Numbered from the stretch's first letter, positions 17,084-26,508 are shown. The stretch: 64,000 bases of DNA from Spirosoma validum (GCF_014699035.1 NZ_JACXAA010000002.1:806001-870000); one strand, 5' to 3'. The notes: a model not told the origin generated them from the letters alone. Numbers and translations are program-made.

Positions 17084-18574
17084 TTACCGGTACGCGGCTT
17101 CGCTCCAGCGCAGTTCGTTTTTTAGTTGGCGCAGCTTCGTATCCCGATCGATCACAACCAGTTCTACACCGAAAATGTCGGCGAAATCTTCGATGTGGTC
17201 TGTCGTCAGGTTTTGGCTGTAGACTGTATGGTGCGCTCCGCCGGCCAGAATCCAGGCGGCACAGCCGGTTTGCATATCGGGCAGGGGTTTCCAGAGTGCA
17301 TGGGCCACGGGCAATTTAGGTAGGGCTTCCGTGCCCGCAATCGCTTCGACTTCGTTGACCAATAGCCGGAACCGGTTGCCCATGTCGATCAGCGATACGT
17401 TGATGGCCGGACCTGCTGGCGCATTGAATACCAATCGTACCGGATCAGCTTTACCGCCAATGCCTAATGGATGAATCTCACACGTCGGTTTATCGGCCGC
17501 GATACTTGGGCAGATTTCGAGCATGTGCGACCCCAGCACCAGCGGGTTGCCCGGATCAAAGTGATACGTATAATCTTCCATGAACGAATTGCCGCCAGGT
17601 AAACCCGCTGCCATTACTTTCAGGGTACGGACCATCGCCGAGGTTTTCCAGTCGCCCTCTCCGCCGAAACCGTAGCCTTCTGCCATCAGGCGTTGTGAGG
17701 CAATGCCGGGCAGTTGCGTCATGCCATGCAGGTCTTCGAACGTATCGGTATACGCGGAGAAATTTCCGTCTTTCAGGAAAGCCCGTAGCCCGATTTCAAT
17801 TTTAGCTGCGTCACGTAACGAGTTGTGTTGAGCCCCGCCTTTATTTAGCGATTCCATCAGCGTATAGCTGTCGGCGTATTCCGTAACCAACTGGTCGATT
17901 TCGGCGTCGCTTACCTGGTTGATAACCGCTACCAGATCGCCGATGCCGTGCGTATTGACCGACATCCCGAACGTCATTTCGGCGGCTACTTTATCGCCAT
18001 CGGTTACGGCTACCTGACGCATGTTATCGCCAAAACGAACGACTTTCATCGTTTTCAGTTCGTAAGCTGCTACGGCAACACGTGTCCAGGAGCCGATTTT
18101 TTCCACAACGTCATCCTGCTGCCAGAAACCAACAACTACTTTACGGTTCAACCGCATTCTGGACATGATAAACCCGAACTCCCGGTCGCCGTGGGCCGAC
18201 TGGTTGAGGTTCATAAAATCCATATCGATGTCGCCCCAGGGAATGTCGCGGTTGAACTGCGTATGCAGATGAAGCATCGGCTTCTTCAGTACGCTCAATC
18301 CCCGAATCCACATTTTAGCGGGCGAGAACGTGTGCATCCACGTAACGATACCGACGCAGTTGGGGGCTACATTCGCTTCCTGGCAGATAGCGTAAATCTC
18401 ATCCGGCGTTTTGACAACCGGTTTGAACACAACGCGCACCGGGACCTTCGGCGCTTTGTCCAGAAATTGAGCAATGATGAGTGAATGCGCATCGACCTGC
18501 TTGAGCGTCTCTTCCCCGTATAAATGCTGGCTACCCGTAATGAACCAGACTTCGTACTGTTTTAAATTAAGCAT
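17084..18574 (-). CDS. araA: L-arabinose isomerase
   Basis: About 496 aa from the ATG at 18574 ([16 protein letters not shown]), the standard family start; a GTG at 18595 would add only seven residues. Converts L-arabinose to L-ribulose in the cytoplasm with a divalent metal. Hallmarks: [26 protein letters not shown], the active-site segment containing [20 protein letters not shown], and the metal-binding [20 protein letters not shown]. Full length, no gaps. It lies 53 bp downstream of araB and upstream of a GH51 gene in the same direction, as in other Bacteroidota arabinose operons. Confidence 0.97.
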   Translation of the reverse strand: MLNLKQYEVWFITGSQHLYGEETLKQVDAHSLIIAQFLDKAPKVPVRVVFKPVVKTPDEIYAICQEANVAPNCVGIVTWMHTFSPAKMWIRGLSVLKKPMLHLHTQFNRDIPWGDIDMDFMNLNQSAHGDREFGFIMSRMRLNRKVVVGFWQQDDVVEKIGSWTRVAVAAYELKTMKVVRFGDNMRQVAVTDGDKVAAEMTFGMSVNTHGIGDLVAVINQVSDAEIDQLVTEYADSYTLMESLNKGGAQHNSLRDAAKIEIGLRAFLKDGNFSAYTDTFEDLHGMTQLPGIASQRLMAEGYGFGGEGDWKTSAMVRTLKVMAAGLPGGNSFMEDYTYHFDPGNPLVLGSHMLEICPSIAADKPTCEIHPLGIGGKADPVRLVFNAPAGPAINVSLIDMGNRFRLLVNEVEAIAGTEALPKLPVAHALWKPLPDMQTGCAAWILAGGAHHTVYSQNLTTDHIEDFADIFGVELVVIDRDTKLRQLKNELRWSEAAYR

Positions 18575-18615
18575 TATGGTAGTGTCTTTAATCACTGCTA
18601 AAGCAGTCTGTCTTC

Positions 18616-18645
18616 GTGATGTCAGTTTTAAGAAACTGACATCAC
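18616..18645. repeat. 13-bp perfect hairpin overlapping the araB stop codon
   Basis: Arms 18616-18628 and 18633-18645 are perfect reverse complements with the 4-nt loop TAAG. The araB stop codon (18628-18630, TAA on the minus strand) sits at the loop edge, and araA starts about 40 nt downstream. As RNA it would be opened by ribosomes finishing araB. It may protect or process the araB-araA mRNA. Confidence 0.75.
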
Positions 18646-20295
18646 ATTAAGACGTGAGAATGAATTGTTTTCAACGAATTGGCCCATATTCAGGTACTTC
18701 TGATACAAGATTTCATAAATGGCTGACTGCTCCGGGCGAGGAGTATATTCAGCATCAAAGCCCGATCCCATGGCCTGCTGGGCGGCTTCCATTGTTGGAT
18801 GAACTCCAGCCGCTACGGCCGCGCACATCGCAGCGCCTAAAGCACAGGCCTGATCGGCGCTGGCTACCTGAATCGGTTTGTTCAGTACATCGGCGAGCGT
18901 CTGCATGACGAAGGGCGACTTTTTAGCGACTCCACCAATGGCAATTACTTTTTTGATGGGAACGCCCTCCTGGATAAATCGGTCGACGATGCTACGGGAG
19001 CCAAACGCGGTCGCTTCAACCAGCGCCTTAAAGATTTTTGGCGAATCCGTTCCGAGATTCAATCCTGAAATGGCGGCCTTGAGCGTGTGATTCGCATCGG
19101 GCGTTCGACGGCCGTTGATCCAGTCGAGCGCAATAACGTCGTTCTCGGTAACCGGCAACGTAGCAGCCTGGGTAGAGAGATGCGGGATAAGCTGACGGCT
19201 CAACGTATCGGCCGCTTCGTCGCCCAGTAAATCACGTACTGGCCCCGTTATGAGTCGGGCAAACCAGGCATACACATCACCAAAAGCGGACTGACCCGCT
19301 TCAAGGCCCAGCATGCCCGGCGCAACGGAACCGTCGACCTGACCACAAATTCCCCGAATTAGCCGATGACCAATTTCGTCGTTTGGGGCCATCAGAATGT
19401 CGCAGGTGGACGTACCGATAATGCGAACGAAAGCATAGGGCTCAATCTCGGCACCAATGGCACCCATGTGCGCGTCGAAGGCACCAACGCCAACCACTAC
19501 GTCGGTCGAAAGCCCCAGTTTTTCGGCCCACTCGGCTGAAAGGTGGCCCATTGATTGATCAGACGTATAGGTATCGGTGAAGAGTCGATCTCGTAATCCA
19601 CCCAGCAACGGATCGAGTTTTGTTAGAAATTCTTCAGAGGGCAATCCCTCGAACTCTCTGTGCCAGAGTGCTTTGTGGCCCGCTGCGCAACGCGACCGAC
19701 GCAACGCAAGTGGGTTGGTATTGCCGGTAAGCATAGCCGATACCCAGTCGCAGTGTTCAATCCAGGAAAAGGCCTGGTTACGAACAGCTTCATCGACACG
19801 TAGCGTACGTACTATCTTGGACCAAAACCATTCCGACGAGTAAATACCACCGACGTATTTCGTGTAATCGGTATCCCAATGATGCGCCAGCTCATTAATC
19901 TCTTCGGCTTCGGCATTGGCCGTATGATCTTTCCAGAGAATGAACATGCCGTTGGGGTTCTCGGCGAAATCAGGACGTAATGCCAGCGGTAATCCGGTTT
20001 CATCAACGGCACAAGGTGTTGACCCAGTGGTATCAATCGAAATGCCAACAACCTGCTGCCGAACCTCGTCAGGAGCGTTAGCCAAAGCACCGGTTATGGT
20101 GGCTTCCAGTCCTTCCAGATAATCGAGGGGATGTTGCCGGAATTGCGACGTGGCCGGGTTACAATAGAGCCCTTTTTTCCACCGGGCGTATTCGTGGACG
20201 TGCGTCCCGAGGGTTTCACCTGTCTGCGCGTTAACGACTAAGGCTCTCACCGAATCGGTGCCAAAATCGATGCCGATAACGTATTGATTGTTCAT
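18628..20295 (-). CDS. araB: Ribulokinase (FGGY family)
   Basis: 555 aa. Phosphorylates L-ribulose to L-ribulose 5-phosphate with ATP. The N-terminal FGGY domain begins [14 protein letters not shown] and has [10 protein letters not shown] and [15 protein letters not shown], typical of AraB-type ribulokinases. The C-terminal domain shows [19 protein letters not shown], the ATP-site [18 protein letters not shown] and [15 protein letters not shown]. Start ATG at 20295 is well placed. It is preceded by a 181-bp gap with a candidate AraR operator at 20368-20392 and followed by araA. A perfect hairpin overlaps the stop codon. Assignment is firm. Confidence 0.96.
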   Translation of the reverse strand: MNNQYVIGIDFGTDSVRALVVNAQTGETLGTHVHEYARWKKGLYCNPATSQFRQHPLDYLEGLEATITGALANAPDEVRQQVVGISIDTTGSTPCAVDETGLPLALRPDFAENPNGMFILWKDHTANAEAEEINELAHHWDTDYTKYVGGIYSSEWFWSKIVRTLRVDEAVRNQAFSWIEHCDWVSAMLTGNTNPLALRRSRCAAGHKALWHREFEGLPSEEFLTKLDPLLGGLRDRLFTDTYTSDQSMGHLSAEWAEKLGLSTDVVVGVGAFDAHMGAIGAEIEPYAFVRIIGTSTCDILMAPNDEIGHRLIRGICGQVDGSVAPGMLGLEAGQSAFGDVYAWFARLITGPVRDLLGDEAADTLSRQLIPHLSTQAATLPVTENDVIALDWINGRRTPDANHTLKAAISGLNLGTDSPKIFKALVEATAFGSRSIVDRFIQEGVPIKKVIAIGGVAKKSPFVMQTLADVLNKPIQVASADQACALGAAMCAAVAAGVHPTMEAAQQAMGSGFDAEYTPRPEQSAIYEILYQKYLNMGQFVENNSFSRLNVMSVS

Positions 20296-20367
20296 GGATC
20301 TACTTTCCTGCTTAAAAATGATGGCGATTAAAGAGCGGATGACTACTTAGAAAATAGCCCGTTGAGG

Positions 20368-20392
20368 AATAGTGTTTATCTGACACAATACT
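20368..20392. promoter_or_regulatory. Candidate AraR operator upstream of araB
   Basis: The core TGTTT-ATCTG-ACACA (20373-20387) has near-palindromic 5-bp arms with a 5-nt spacer, within a 25-bp stretch that closely matches a second site upstream of araR (23376-23400). Shared pattern: AATAGTGT-K-TAT-N2-R-ACACAAT. It lies about 75 bp upstream of the araB start codon. I infer a binding site for the Nudix-type regulator encoded at 22643-23344. Confidence 0.6.
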
Positions 20393-20476
20393 AGTGCATT
20401 CTTAGGATTATTCTATGAGAAATAGCAATAATTTTTTTATAACAATAAGATTTTAAAGAATTTGGTGGTACATCAG

Positions 20477-22522
20477 CTATTTCTGCACGTTGATACGGAT
20501 CACGGAGAACGACCGGGGGGCTACTGTCATCGAGAGCGCTTTTTTCTTCACATCCACCGGGATACGTTGTTCAACAGGGCTAACCTTCGTCGCGTTTTCG
20601 AACGAGTTTACCGCATCGAGTGCCTCATTTTTCAGAAGCGTTAGCGTTCCATTGGCAGCTACTTTTTTCACCCCATCGAATTGGAACGTACGAGCCTGCG
20701 CTTTATCGGATACGTTCGCGATTTTTAGAATGACCTCATTCGTCGCTTTGTCCCAGGCTGCTGAAGCGTACAGGCTGTCCTGCCCTGCTAAGGGTTCATT
20801 GTCCTTCCAGACCGGACCCTGCGTCAGACTCAATACGTTCGTGCCTTTGTTCAGTGAATACAGTTTCTGGACGTAGTAGTTGGGCGTGCCATACACGCGC
20901 AGGTTGTCGACCCAGATCAGATCGGGTGTCCATTGCCAGCCATCGGCGTGCGCGAACAAAGGGGCATAAGACGCCATGTTAACCACTGCTGCGTTGCGTT
21001 CGAGTCCGGTCATAAACGCGGCTTCCGATAAGGCACACTGCCAGTTATTCTTGTTGTCTACGCTGACGGTCTTGTCGCTTTGGGCCGCCCATTCACCGGC
21101 AAAAACTTTCGAGCCGTTACGTGGATACGTATCATACCGCCTGGCATTCTGTAAAAACCATTCGGGTCGGCGGTAGTAGTGTTCGTCGATCAGGTCGGCT
21201 TTCATTTCGCGTAGTTTGCCGTTCAGAAAGTCGAAGCGTTCGCCGTTGGGGTCAGTGCCCGAACTGCAAACCAGGCGCAGGGTAGGGTATTTGTCTTTGA
21301 GGGCTTTCTGAAAAACGGCTAGCCGTTCAACGTACTGCGGTCCCCAGTTTTCGTTACCGACGCCCAGGAATTTCAGGTTAAACGGCTTGGGGTGGCCCAG
21401 ATCAGCCCGAACTTTCCCCCATTTGGTCGATACGTCGGCATTGGCAAACTCAATCAGATCGATGGCATCCTGAACATACGGGTCCAGTTGGTCCATCGGA
21501 ACAAGTTCGGCAGTGTTGAACTGGCAGGCCATACCACAGTTCAGAATCGGCAACGGTTCAGCGCCGATGTCTTCGCAGAGTTGAAAATACTCCAGGAAGC
21601 CCAGGCCAAACGACTGAAAATAATCGGGGGCCGGACGGTGTGCAAACTCGAAATTCCAGCGGTTAATGATCAACTGACGGTCTTCAACAGGTCCTAACGT
21701 CTTTTTCCACTGATAGCGTTGATCCAAATCATGCCCTTCGACAATGCAACCGCCTGGAAAGCGCACAAACCCTGGTTTCATATCGGCCAGCATCTGAATC
21801 ATGTCCGCCCGCATCCCGCCGGGCCGACCTTTCCAGGTATCTTCGGGAAACAGCGAAATCATGTCTACATCCAAAACGCCCGTTCCCTCGAACCAGATAC
21901 GGAGTTTGCCTTTCTGTTCACCCGCGGTCGATTTAAAACTAACCTGTTGTTTATGCCAGCCTTTGTCCGATTGTTCGGGTATCAGTACACCTGAACCAAC
22001 CACATCATCCTTGGCATTAAGCAGATCGACATGAAGTTTCAGGTTGCCTGACTGTACCCGATATAACACGGAAAAATCGTAACGTAGCCCCGGTTTGATG
22101 CCCATCCCTTTGAATCCTTCATTGGTCATAGACAGGTCGCCCTGACTGGCGTTGCTGGTGGTTATCCGAACGTAACGCGGGTTGTTGGTGCTTTTCTCCG
22201 GCTGAGTGCCCGCATTGGCTGACGGGGTCTGCCGATTCTGGATCAGTACGTCGCCTTCGGTTCGTTTCTTCCCATCGACTTTCCAGCCCATCAGCGGTTT
22301 GAAAAACTCGAACGAGCGGTTCTTGACCATCTCGGCATAAATCCCTCCGTCGGCGCCGAAGTTGATGTCCTCAAAAAATACGCCCCACATCGTCGGCTGA
22401 ATGTCGGCAACGGGCTGCGCTACGTTCACGCGTACAACGGGCGCCGGTTGGGCATGAGTGAGAAGCGACGTACTGGCGAAGAGCAAGCTGGCGAGAAGCG
22501 AACAACGTTTTATCTGTAACAT
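20477..22522 (-). CDS. GH51 alpha-L-arabinofuranosidase with carbohydrate-binding region
   Basis: 681 aa. Signal peptide through residue 24 (LLASLLFASTSLLTHAQ). GH51 enzymes of this longer type carry a CBM4/9-like beta-sandwich inserted at about residues 70-230, between the first strand (MWGVFFEDINFGADGG) and the catalytic barrel, and this region is visible here. Catalytic residues: acid/base in GVGNENWGPQ (Glu391) and nucleophile in FAGEWAAQ (Glu477). VRFPGGCIVEGHDLD is diagnostic. The C-terminal domain ends AVRSFSVI-like (APRSFSVIRINVQK). It is the first enzyme gene after araR. It probably acts on larger arabinan or arabinoxylan fragments than the shorter GH51 enzyme in the same cluster. 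Confidence 0.93.
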   Translation of the reverse strand: MLQIKRCSLLASLLFASTSLLTHAQPAPVVRVNVAQPVADIQPTMWGVFFEDINFGADGGIYAEMVKNRSFEFFKPLMGWKVDGKKRTEGDVLIQNRQTPSANAGTQPEKSTNNPRYVRITTSNASQGDLSMTNEGFKGMGIKPGLRYDFSVLYRVQSGNLKLHVDLLNAKDDVVGSGVLIPEQSDKGWHKQQVSFKSTAGEQKGKLRIWFEGTGVLDVDMISLFPEDTWKGRPGGMRADMIQMLADMKPGFVRFPGGCIVEGHDLDQRYQWKKTLGPVEDRQLIINRWNFEFAHRPAPDYFQSFGLGFLEYFQLCEDIGAEPLPILNCGMACQFNTAELVPMDQLDPYVQDAIDLIEFANADVSTKWGKVRADLGHPKPFNLKFLGVGNENWGPQYVERLAVFQKALKDKYPTLRLVCSSGTDPNGERFDFLNGKLREMKADLIDEHYYRRPEWFLQNARRYDTYPRNGSKVFAGEWAAQSDKTVSVDNKNNWQCALSEAAFMTGLERNAAVVNMASYAPLFAHADGWQWTPDLIWVDNLRVYGTPNYYVQKLYSLNKGTNVLSLTQGPVWKDNEPLAGQDSLYASAAWDKATNEVILKIANVSDKAQARTFQFDGVKKVAANGTLTLLKNEALDAVNSFENATKVSPVEQRIPVDVKKKALSMTVAPRSFSVIRINVQK

Positions 22523-22642
22523 AATTTTTTTTGCTTATTGTCCGGCGCGGGTTAGCAACCAGGATCGATAAAGAGTTACCTTGTCTATGACGTTATGCGG
22601 TCGGTGAAGCCAAAGCCCACGGAAATGGTTGTTCACGGATCG

Positions 22643-23344
22643 TCAGGACAGGGTCAGTTCCGGGAAAAAGCTGACGTAGTCTGTCAGGTACTTCTGGTAT
22701 TTCTCCGTGTTGAGCCGGTATAACTTTCCCTTTTTGGTCACCGAGTTGGTATCCTTTTCACCCGTGTCAATCAACAGATCGGTCGATAAGATCTTTCGGC
22801 TGAAGTTCCGACGGTCGAGGAGTTTAGTGTAAATCGCTTCGTATACTTTCTGCAGTTGTGGAATTGTAAACTTTTCCGGCATCAACTCAAAACCGATAGC
22901 ATGCAGAGCTGCCTTATACCGCAGCTGACGTAGCGCCTGCTCAACCATCGCATCATGGTCGAATATCAGATCCGGTTTTTCGCTTAGACTGATCCAGTAA
23001 GCATTGTGCGCTCGAATAGCGTTCAGGTCCTGCTGCTGGCTGTTGACCAGCGCGTAATAGACAACAGAAATTGTCCGTTCGACGGGGTCACGCTTTACCG
23101 CACCAAACGTTTGAAGTTGTTCAAGGTAATTGTTGTCCAGACCCGTCAGGTTATACAGAATTCGGTGGGCAGCAGCTTCCAGATCTTCGTCTGCGTTCAG
23201 AAAACCGCCCATCAATGACCACTTACCAAGCTCCGGTTCGAAGTTGCGCTTGATGAGTAATAATTTTATTTCTTCCCCATCAAAACCGAATATAATACAG
23301 TCCAGAGCGACCAGAATGCGGTTGGAGTGGATGTAATGAACCAT
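22643..23344 (-). CDS. araR: Nudix-type transcriptional regulator of arabinose use (AraR-like)
   Basis: 233 aa. Residues about 1-150 form a Nudix-fold domain (ALDCIIFGFDGEEIKLLLIK, GKWSLMGGFLNADEDL). The Nudix box is degenerate: after GGFLNADE the segment reads HRILYNLTGL, so the catalytic REXXEE glutamates are missing and hydrolase activity is unlikely. Residues about 155-233 look like a winged helix (FTIPQLQKVYEAIY, RNFSRKIL, GKLYRLN). This is the architecture of Nudix-related regulators; the Bacteroides AraR of this type senses L-arabinose. Its place at the head of the arabinose genes supports the same role. Likely self-regulated through the palindrome at 23376-23400. Confidence 0.88.
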   Translation of the reverse strand: MVHYIHSNRILVALDCIIFGFDGEEIKLLLIKRNFEPELGKWSLMGGFLNADEDLEAAAHRILYNLTGLDNNYLEQLQTFGAVKRDPVERTISVVYYALVNSQQQDLNAIRAHNAYWISLSEKPDLIFDHDAMVEQALRQLRYKAALHAIGFELMPEKFTIPQLQKVYEAIYTKLLDRRNFSRKILSTDLLIDTGEKDTNSVTKKGKLYRLNTEKYQKYLTDYVSFFPELTLS

Positions 23345-23375
23345 GATATGTCGGTGGTAAAATATAGGTTAAGCG

Positions 23376-23400
23376 AATAGTGTGTATTGAACACAATTAT
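23376..23400. promoter_or_regulatory. Candidate AraR operator upstream of araR
   Basis: The core TGTGT-ATTGA-ACACA (23381-23395) is a perfect 5-bp inverted repeat with a 5-nt spacer. The flanks (AATAG on the left, ATTAT on the right) match the site upstream of araB. It lies about 35 bp before the araR start codon, in the gap shared with the divergent radical-SAM gene. Probable autoregulatory operator. Confidence 0.62.
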
Positions 23401-23481
23401 ATGAAAACGATCTATAAATTCTCTAAAAAGTGCTAAATAAATTTTCTTACTATATTTTAAGAAAAATATATACTATTTTGG

Positions 23482-23514
23482 TTGTATAATATACGCAGAT
23501 AAAGCCTACGTTTG
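23482..23514 (+). promoter_or_regulatory. Bacteroidota-type promoter for radical-SAM pair
   Basis: A perfect -7 box TACGTTTG (23507-23514) and an upstream TTG (23482-23484) with a 22-nt spacer. The start codon (GTG, 23586) follows about 70 nt later. The stretch just upstream (23401-23480) is very AT-rich. Confidence 0.6.
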
Positions 23515-23585
23515 CAAGCTGAATTTGGAACAAGGAAAACAGCTTCTAAACAAGCCGTGGTATACTAAAAAACAAACTGAGTGAC

Positions 23586-24839
23586 GTGGAAGAAAGAATA
23601 CAGGAAAAGCTGAAAATTCTGGCAGATGCCGCTAAGTACGACGTATCCTGTACATCAAGCGGAAGCAACCGGAAAAATGACGGAAAAGGCATTGGTGACA
23701 CCGGTTCCGGGATTTGTCATACCTATACGGAAGATGGTCGTTGTGTATCGCTGCTGAAGATACTGCTCACCAATTACTGCATCTACGATTGTGCCTTCTG
23801 CGTCTCACGATCCAGTAATGACATCAAACGGGCTGCGTTCACGGTTGAGGAAGTGGTGTCGCTGACCATGAACTTTTACCGACGAAACTACATCGAAGGG
23901 TTGTTTCTCAGTTCCGGAATTTTCAGAGACGCCGACTACACGATGGAGCGTATGTTACGTATCGTGAAGAAGCTGCGGCTGGAAGAAAATTTCCACGGGT
24001 ATATCCATTTGAAAACCATACCGGGCGCTAGTGAGGACATGGTAACCGAAGCCGGTTTGTATGCCGACCGGATGAGTATCAACCTGGAAATGCCAACCGA
24101 AGTCGGGCTCAAACTACTGGCTCCCGACAAGTCGCATACGGAAGTGAAGCGGGAACTGGGCGTGATTCGGGCGAAAACTGTTCAATTTGACGACGAGCGA
24201 AAGTTGATCAAAAGCACTCCCCGATTTGTTCCCGCCGGGCAAAGCACACAGATGGTTATTGGTGCAACCGCCGAAACCGACCGGGATATTATGCAAACGG
24301 CGGACCAATATTATAAAGCCTTCTCGCTGAAACGGGTGTATTACAGCGGGTATATTCCAATCAGTACCGACAACCGAATGCCCATTATCGGCACCCCGCC
24401 ACCACTGATCCGGGAAAACCGGTTGTACCAAACAGACTGGTTGATACGTCTGTACGGCTTTGATGTACAGGAAATTCTGAATGAAACGCATCAACATCTC
24501 GACCTTGACGTCGACCCCAAACTAAGCTGGGCGCTACGTAATTTTCATCTGTTTCCGATTGATATTAACACAGCGGAGTACCGACTGATTTTACGCGTGC
24601 CGGGTATTGGAATCCGGTCCGCTCAGAAAATAGTGGCCGCCCGGCGATTCGGCAAACTACGGATCGACCAGGTAAAAAAGATAGGTATTTCGTACAACAA
24701 GGCGCAGTATTTCATTCGCTGCGTCGATACCCCGTTTCAGCTGAATGAACGGGATGAGCAGACAGTTAAGCAGCTTATTCTGCGCACCAGTCAAAGCAAG
24801 TATCTCAAGAATCAATTTCAGCAGTTGAGTTTATTCTAA
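23586..24839 (+). CDS. Radical SAM protein, putative DNA modification/repair (TIGR03916-like)
   Basis: 417 aa starting at GTG 23586; MEERIQEKLKILADAAKYDV matches the usual family start, and a stop lies just upstream. The radical-SAM cluster motif is TNYCIYDCAFC (Cys65, Cys69, Cys72, CX3CX2C), which binds the 4Fe-4S/AdoMet centre. A C-terminal helix-hairpin-helix (RVPGIGIRSAQKIVAARRFG, about residues 338-357) suggests DNA binding. Family members are regularly paired with a uracil-glycosylase-like or TIGR03915 protein, and that partner is the next gene with a 1-nt overlap (TAATG). A role in DNA repair or base modification is proposed for the family from context only; the reaction is unknown. 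Confidence 0.85.
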   Translation: MEERIQEKLKILADAAKYDVSCTSSGSNRKNDGKGIGDTGSGICHTYTEDGRCVSLLKILLTNYCIYDCAFCVSRSSNDIKRAAFTVEEVVSLTMNFYRRNYIEGLFLSSGIFRDADYTMERMLRIVKKLRLEENFHGYIHLKTIPGASEDMVTEAGLYADRMSINLEMPTEVGLKLLAPDKSHTEVKRELGVIRAKTVQFDDERKLIKSTPRFVPAGQSTQMVIGATAETDRDIMQTADQYYKAFSLKRVYYSGYIPISTDNRMPIIGTPPPLIRENRLYQTDWLIRLYGFDVQEILNETHQHLDLDVDPKLSWALRNFHLFPIDINTAEYRLILRVPGIGIRSAQKIVAARRFGKLRIDQVKKIGISYNKAQYFIRCVDTPFQLNERDEQTVKQLILRTSQSKYLKNQFQQLSLF

Positions 24840-25606
24840 TGATTGTTTACGTATACGATGGTGGTTTTCAGGGGCTGTTGACCGCTATTTTCGAGGCCTT
24901 TGCGCGGAAACAGGACGTAGTGAAATTGACGGGAGAAAGTCGATTTGAACCTGGTTTTTTCGACACGTCGGTACGTGTCCGTACTGAGTCGGCAAAGGCT
25001 GAGCGCGTGTGGCTGGGGTTGCAGAAGAAAATAGGCGTCGAGGGACAACAACGGTTTTACAAAGCATTTCTATCCGAACAGGCAGAGGTTCTTCAACACC
25101 TGTTCAAGTACGCGCAATACGTATTCCGTAACCCGGATGGCTATGCTGAAAACTATGGGAACGACGATGTACTGGCTATGGCGCAGGCCGCTCAGAAAGT
25201 GCATCGGGAAAAGCATCGGATGGAGGCCTTTGTGCGCTTCAAAAAACATCAGAATGGTCTGTTTATGGCAACCATTTATCCCGATTTCAACGTACTACCC
25301 TTAATCTGCCAGCATTTTAAAGACCGATACGCCGACCAACCCTGGGTCATTTACGACGAGCGACGGGATTACGGAATCTATTACAACGGCAGCACTATTT
25401 GCGAAGTCGTCTTAGCGAGTAAGCCAAGGGCTTTAACTGAACAGGACGTCATGGAAACGGGATTGGATAGCCATGAGTTGTTGTACACTACGTTGTGGAA
25501 AGATTATTTTCAAAGCACAAACATAACGGAGCGCAAAAACAAAAAACTGCATCTGCAACACGTACCCAAACGGTACTGGCGCTATCTCACGGAGAAAATG
25601 GCGTGA
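24839..25606 (+). CDS. TIGR03915-like (DUF4130) DNA metabolism protein
   Basis: 255 aa. It begins MIVYVYDGGFQGLLTAIFEA, the conserved start of the TIGR03915/DUF4130 family. Other family features are KVHREKHRMEAFVRFKK, the ICQHFKDRYADQPWVIYDE stretch and the C-terminal HLQHVPKRYWRYLTEKM. No signal peptide or membrane segment, so cytoplasmic. Its ATG overlaps the radical-SAM stop codon by one base, so the two proteins should be made in a fixed ratio and may form a complex. In many bacteria the domain is fused to a uracil-DNA-glycosylase-like domain; that domain is absent here. Biochemical role unknown. Confidence 0.85.
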   Translation: MIVYVYDGGFQGLLTAIFEAFARKQDVVKLTGESRFEPGFFDTSVRVRTESAKAERVWLGLQKKIGVEGQQRFYKAFLSEQAEVLQHLFKYAQYVFRNPDGYAENYGNDDVLAMAQAAQKVHREKHRMEAFVRFKKHQNGLFMATIYPDFNVLPLICQHFKDRYADQPWVIYDERRDYGIYYNGSTICEVVLASKPRALTEQDVMETGLDSHELLYTTLWKDYFQSTNITERKNKKLHLQHVPKRYWRYLTEKMA

Positions 25607-25910
25607 TAGAGTCTATAGACTTTTAGTCTCTCACAGGAGCGCTACGTCCAGTGATTATGGACAGAATCCGCCAGCGTCTACCTCATGGCCTGTTTGTCAA
25701 ACGGTTCGTAACAGGGTTGGTATTCTGTACAATATAAAAAAAGTTTTGGGGTGATTAATGATTTGGTAACCAGAGGATTAATCTAGGATTTTTACGTATA
25801 AAGTAGCGTATTTCTCCTGTTGTAGGCAGCATTGAATAAGCAGATATTTGATTCCAGAATGAGTGTGGTTATGCCATTGACTGAAGGAACACTTATAGAC
25901 TTTTCGATTT
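25607..25910. other. Gene-free stretch, short palindrome and AT-rich leader
   Basis: 304 bp without a convincing ORF. Just after the preceding stop codon is the 12-nt palindrome AGTCTATAGACT (25610-25621) followed by TTTT, a weak terminator candidate. The right third is AT-rich and has a partial promoter box TATTTG near 25850, about 60 nt before the next gene. No RNA gene or repeat recognised. Confidence 0.45.
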
Positions 25911-26498
25911 ATGCTACCTCCAGCACGTTTATACGGTGTATTGATTCTGATACTCTGTAATTCAGCTATAATGAAGGCCCAGCCATTGATGCCAAGTTCT
26001 TCAGCGCTGGATTTTGCTGAGTTTAATAAACGGCCTGTATTGCCGATCGAAGCCGGATTGGGTTTCTCGTCGCGGCAGTCGAAAGCACTTTTTTCGGTTC
26101 AGGCAAGTCCACAATTTACCCTTATCAATCATCAGCTTCGTTTAGGCGCTACGGTCGGTGGTGCTTATACAACAACCTATCCTGATCAACTGTCTGAGCA
26201 TTGGATTGGGTACGCGGGGCCTAAGCTATCCTATAAACTCAAGCAGCTCGAACTAAAATTAGCCGGGTTGCCGCAGGGAATCGCTTTTGGAAATCTCAAC
26301 GTATTTCTCGAACACCTCTGGGGCGGTAATAATGTAAAGCTTTTTGGCGGTGGTATTGCTGTTGAACTGGCGAAAAAGGCAAGCGTGTCCATAAAATGCC
26401 ATCGTGATTACGAACATCAGTCGACATGGGGGCAATTGGGTCTGAGCTATAATTTTATTCCGCAAAAAAAGCCGCCAACTTTTCCGAATAACCCTTAA
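25911..26498 (+). CDS. Secreted protein of unknown function, probably small beta-barrel
   Basis: 195 aa, not recognised. A signal peptide (GVLILILCNSAIMKAQ) is followed by about 160 residues of alternating hydrophobic/polar strands with many Gly and aromatic residues (LGFSSRQSKALFSVQ, LRLGATVGGAYTTTY, VKLFGGGIAVEL, GQLGLSYNFIP). This is the look of an 8-stranded outer-membrane beta-barrel. It ends in a Pro/Lys tail (PQKKPPTFPNNP) rather than a terminal aromatic. The patatin gene starts 10 bp downstream, so the two are probably co-transcribed. Patatin-like proteins can be coupled to barrels, but here the barrel is a separate, very small protein. Function unknown. Confidence 0.65.
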   Translation: MLPPARLYGVLILILCNSAIMKAQPLMPSSSALDFAEFNKRPVLPIEAGLGFSSRQSKALFSVQASPQFTLINHQLRLGATVGGAYTTTYPDQLSEHWIGYAGPKLSYKLKQLELKLAGLPQGIAFGNLNVFLEHLWGGNNVKLFGGGIAVELAKKASVSIKCHRDYEHQSTWGQLGLSYNFIPQKKPPTFPNNP

Positions 26499-26508
26499 TC
26501 GAACTCGT

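Noticed and set aside
17948..18484. 178-codon + strand frame antisense to araA
   Set aside because: Lies wholly inside the conserved araA gene and has no family features, no promoter and no partner gene.
25748..25756. GGGGTGATT as a further LytTR box
   Set aside because: One base off the consensus and no second box at 21 bp spacing; treated as chance.
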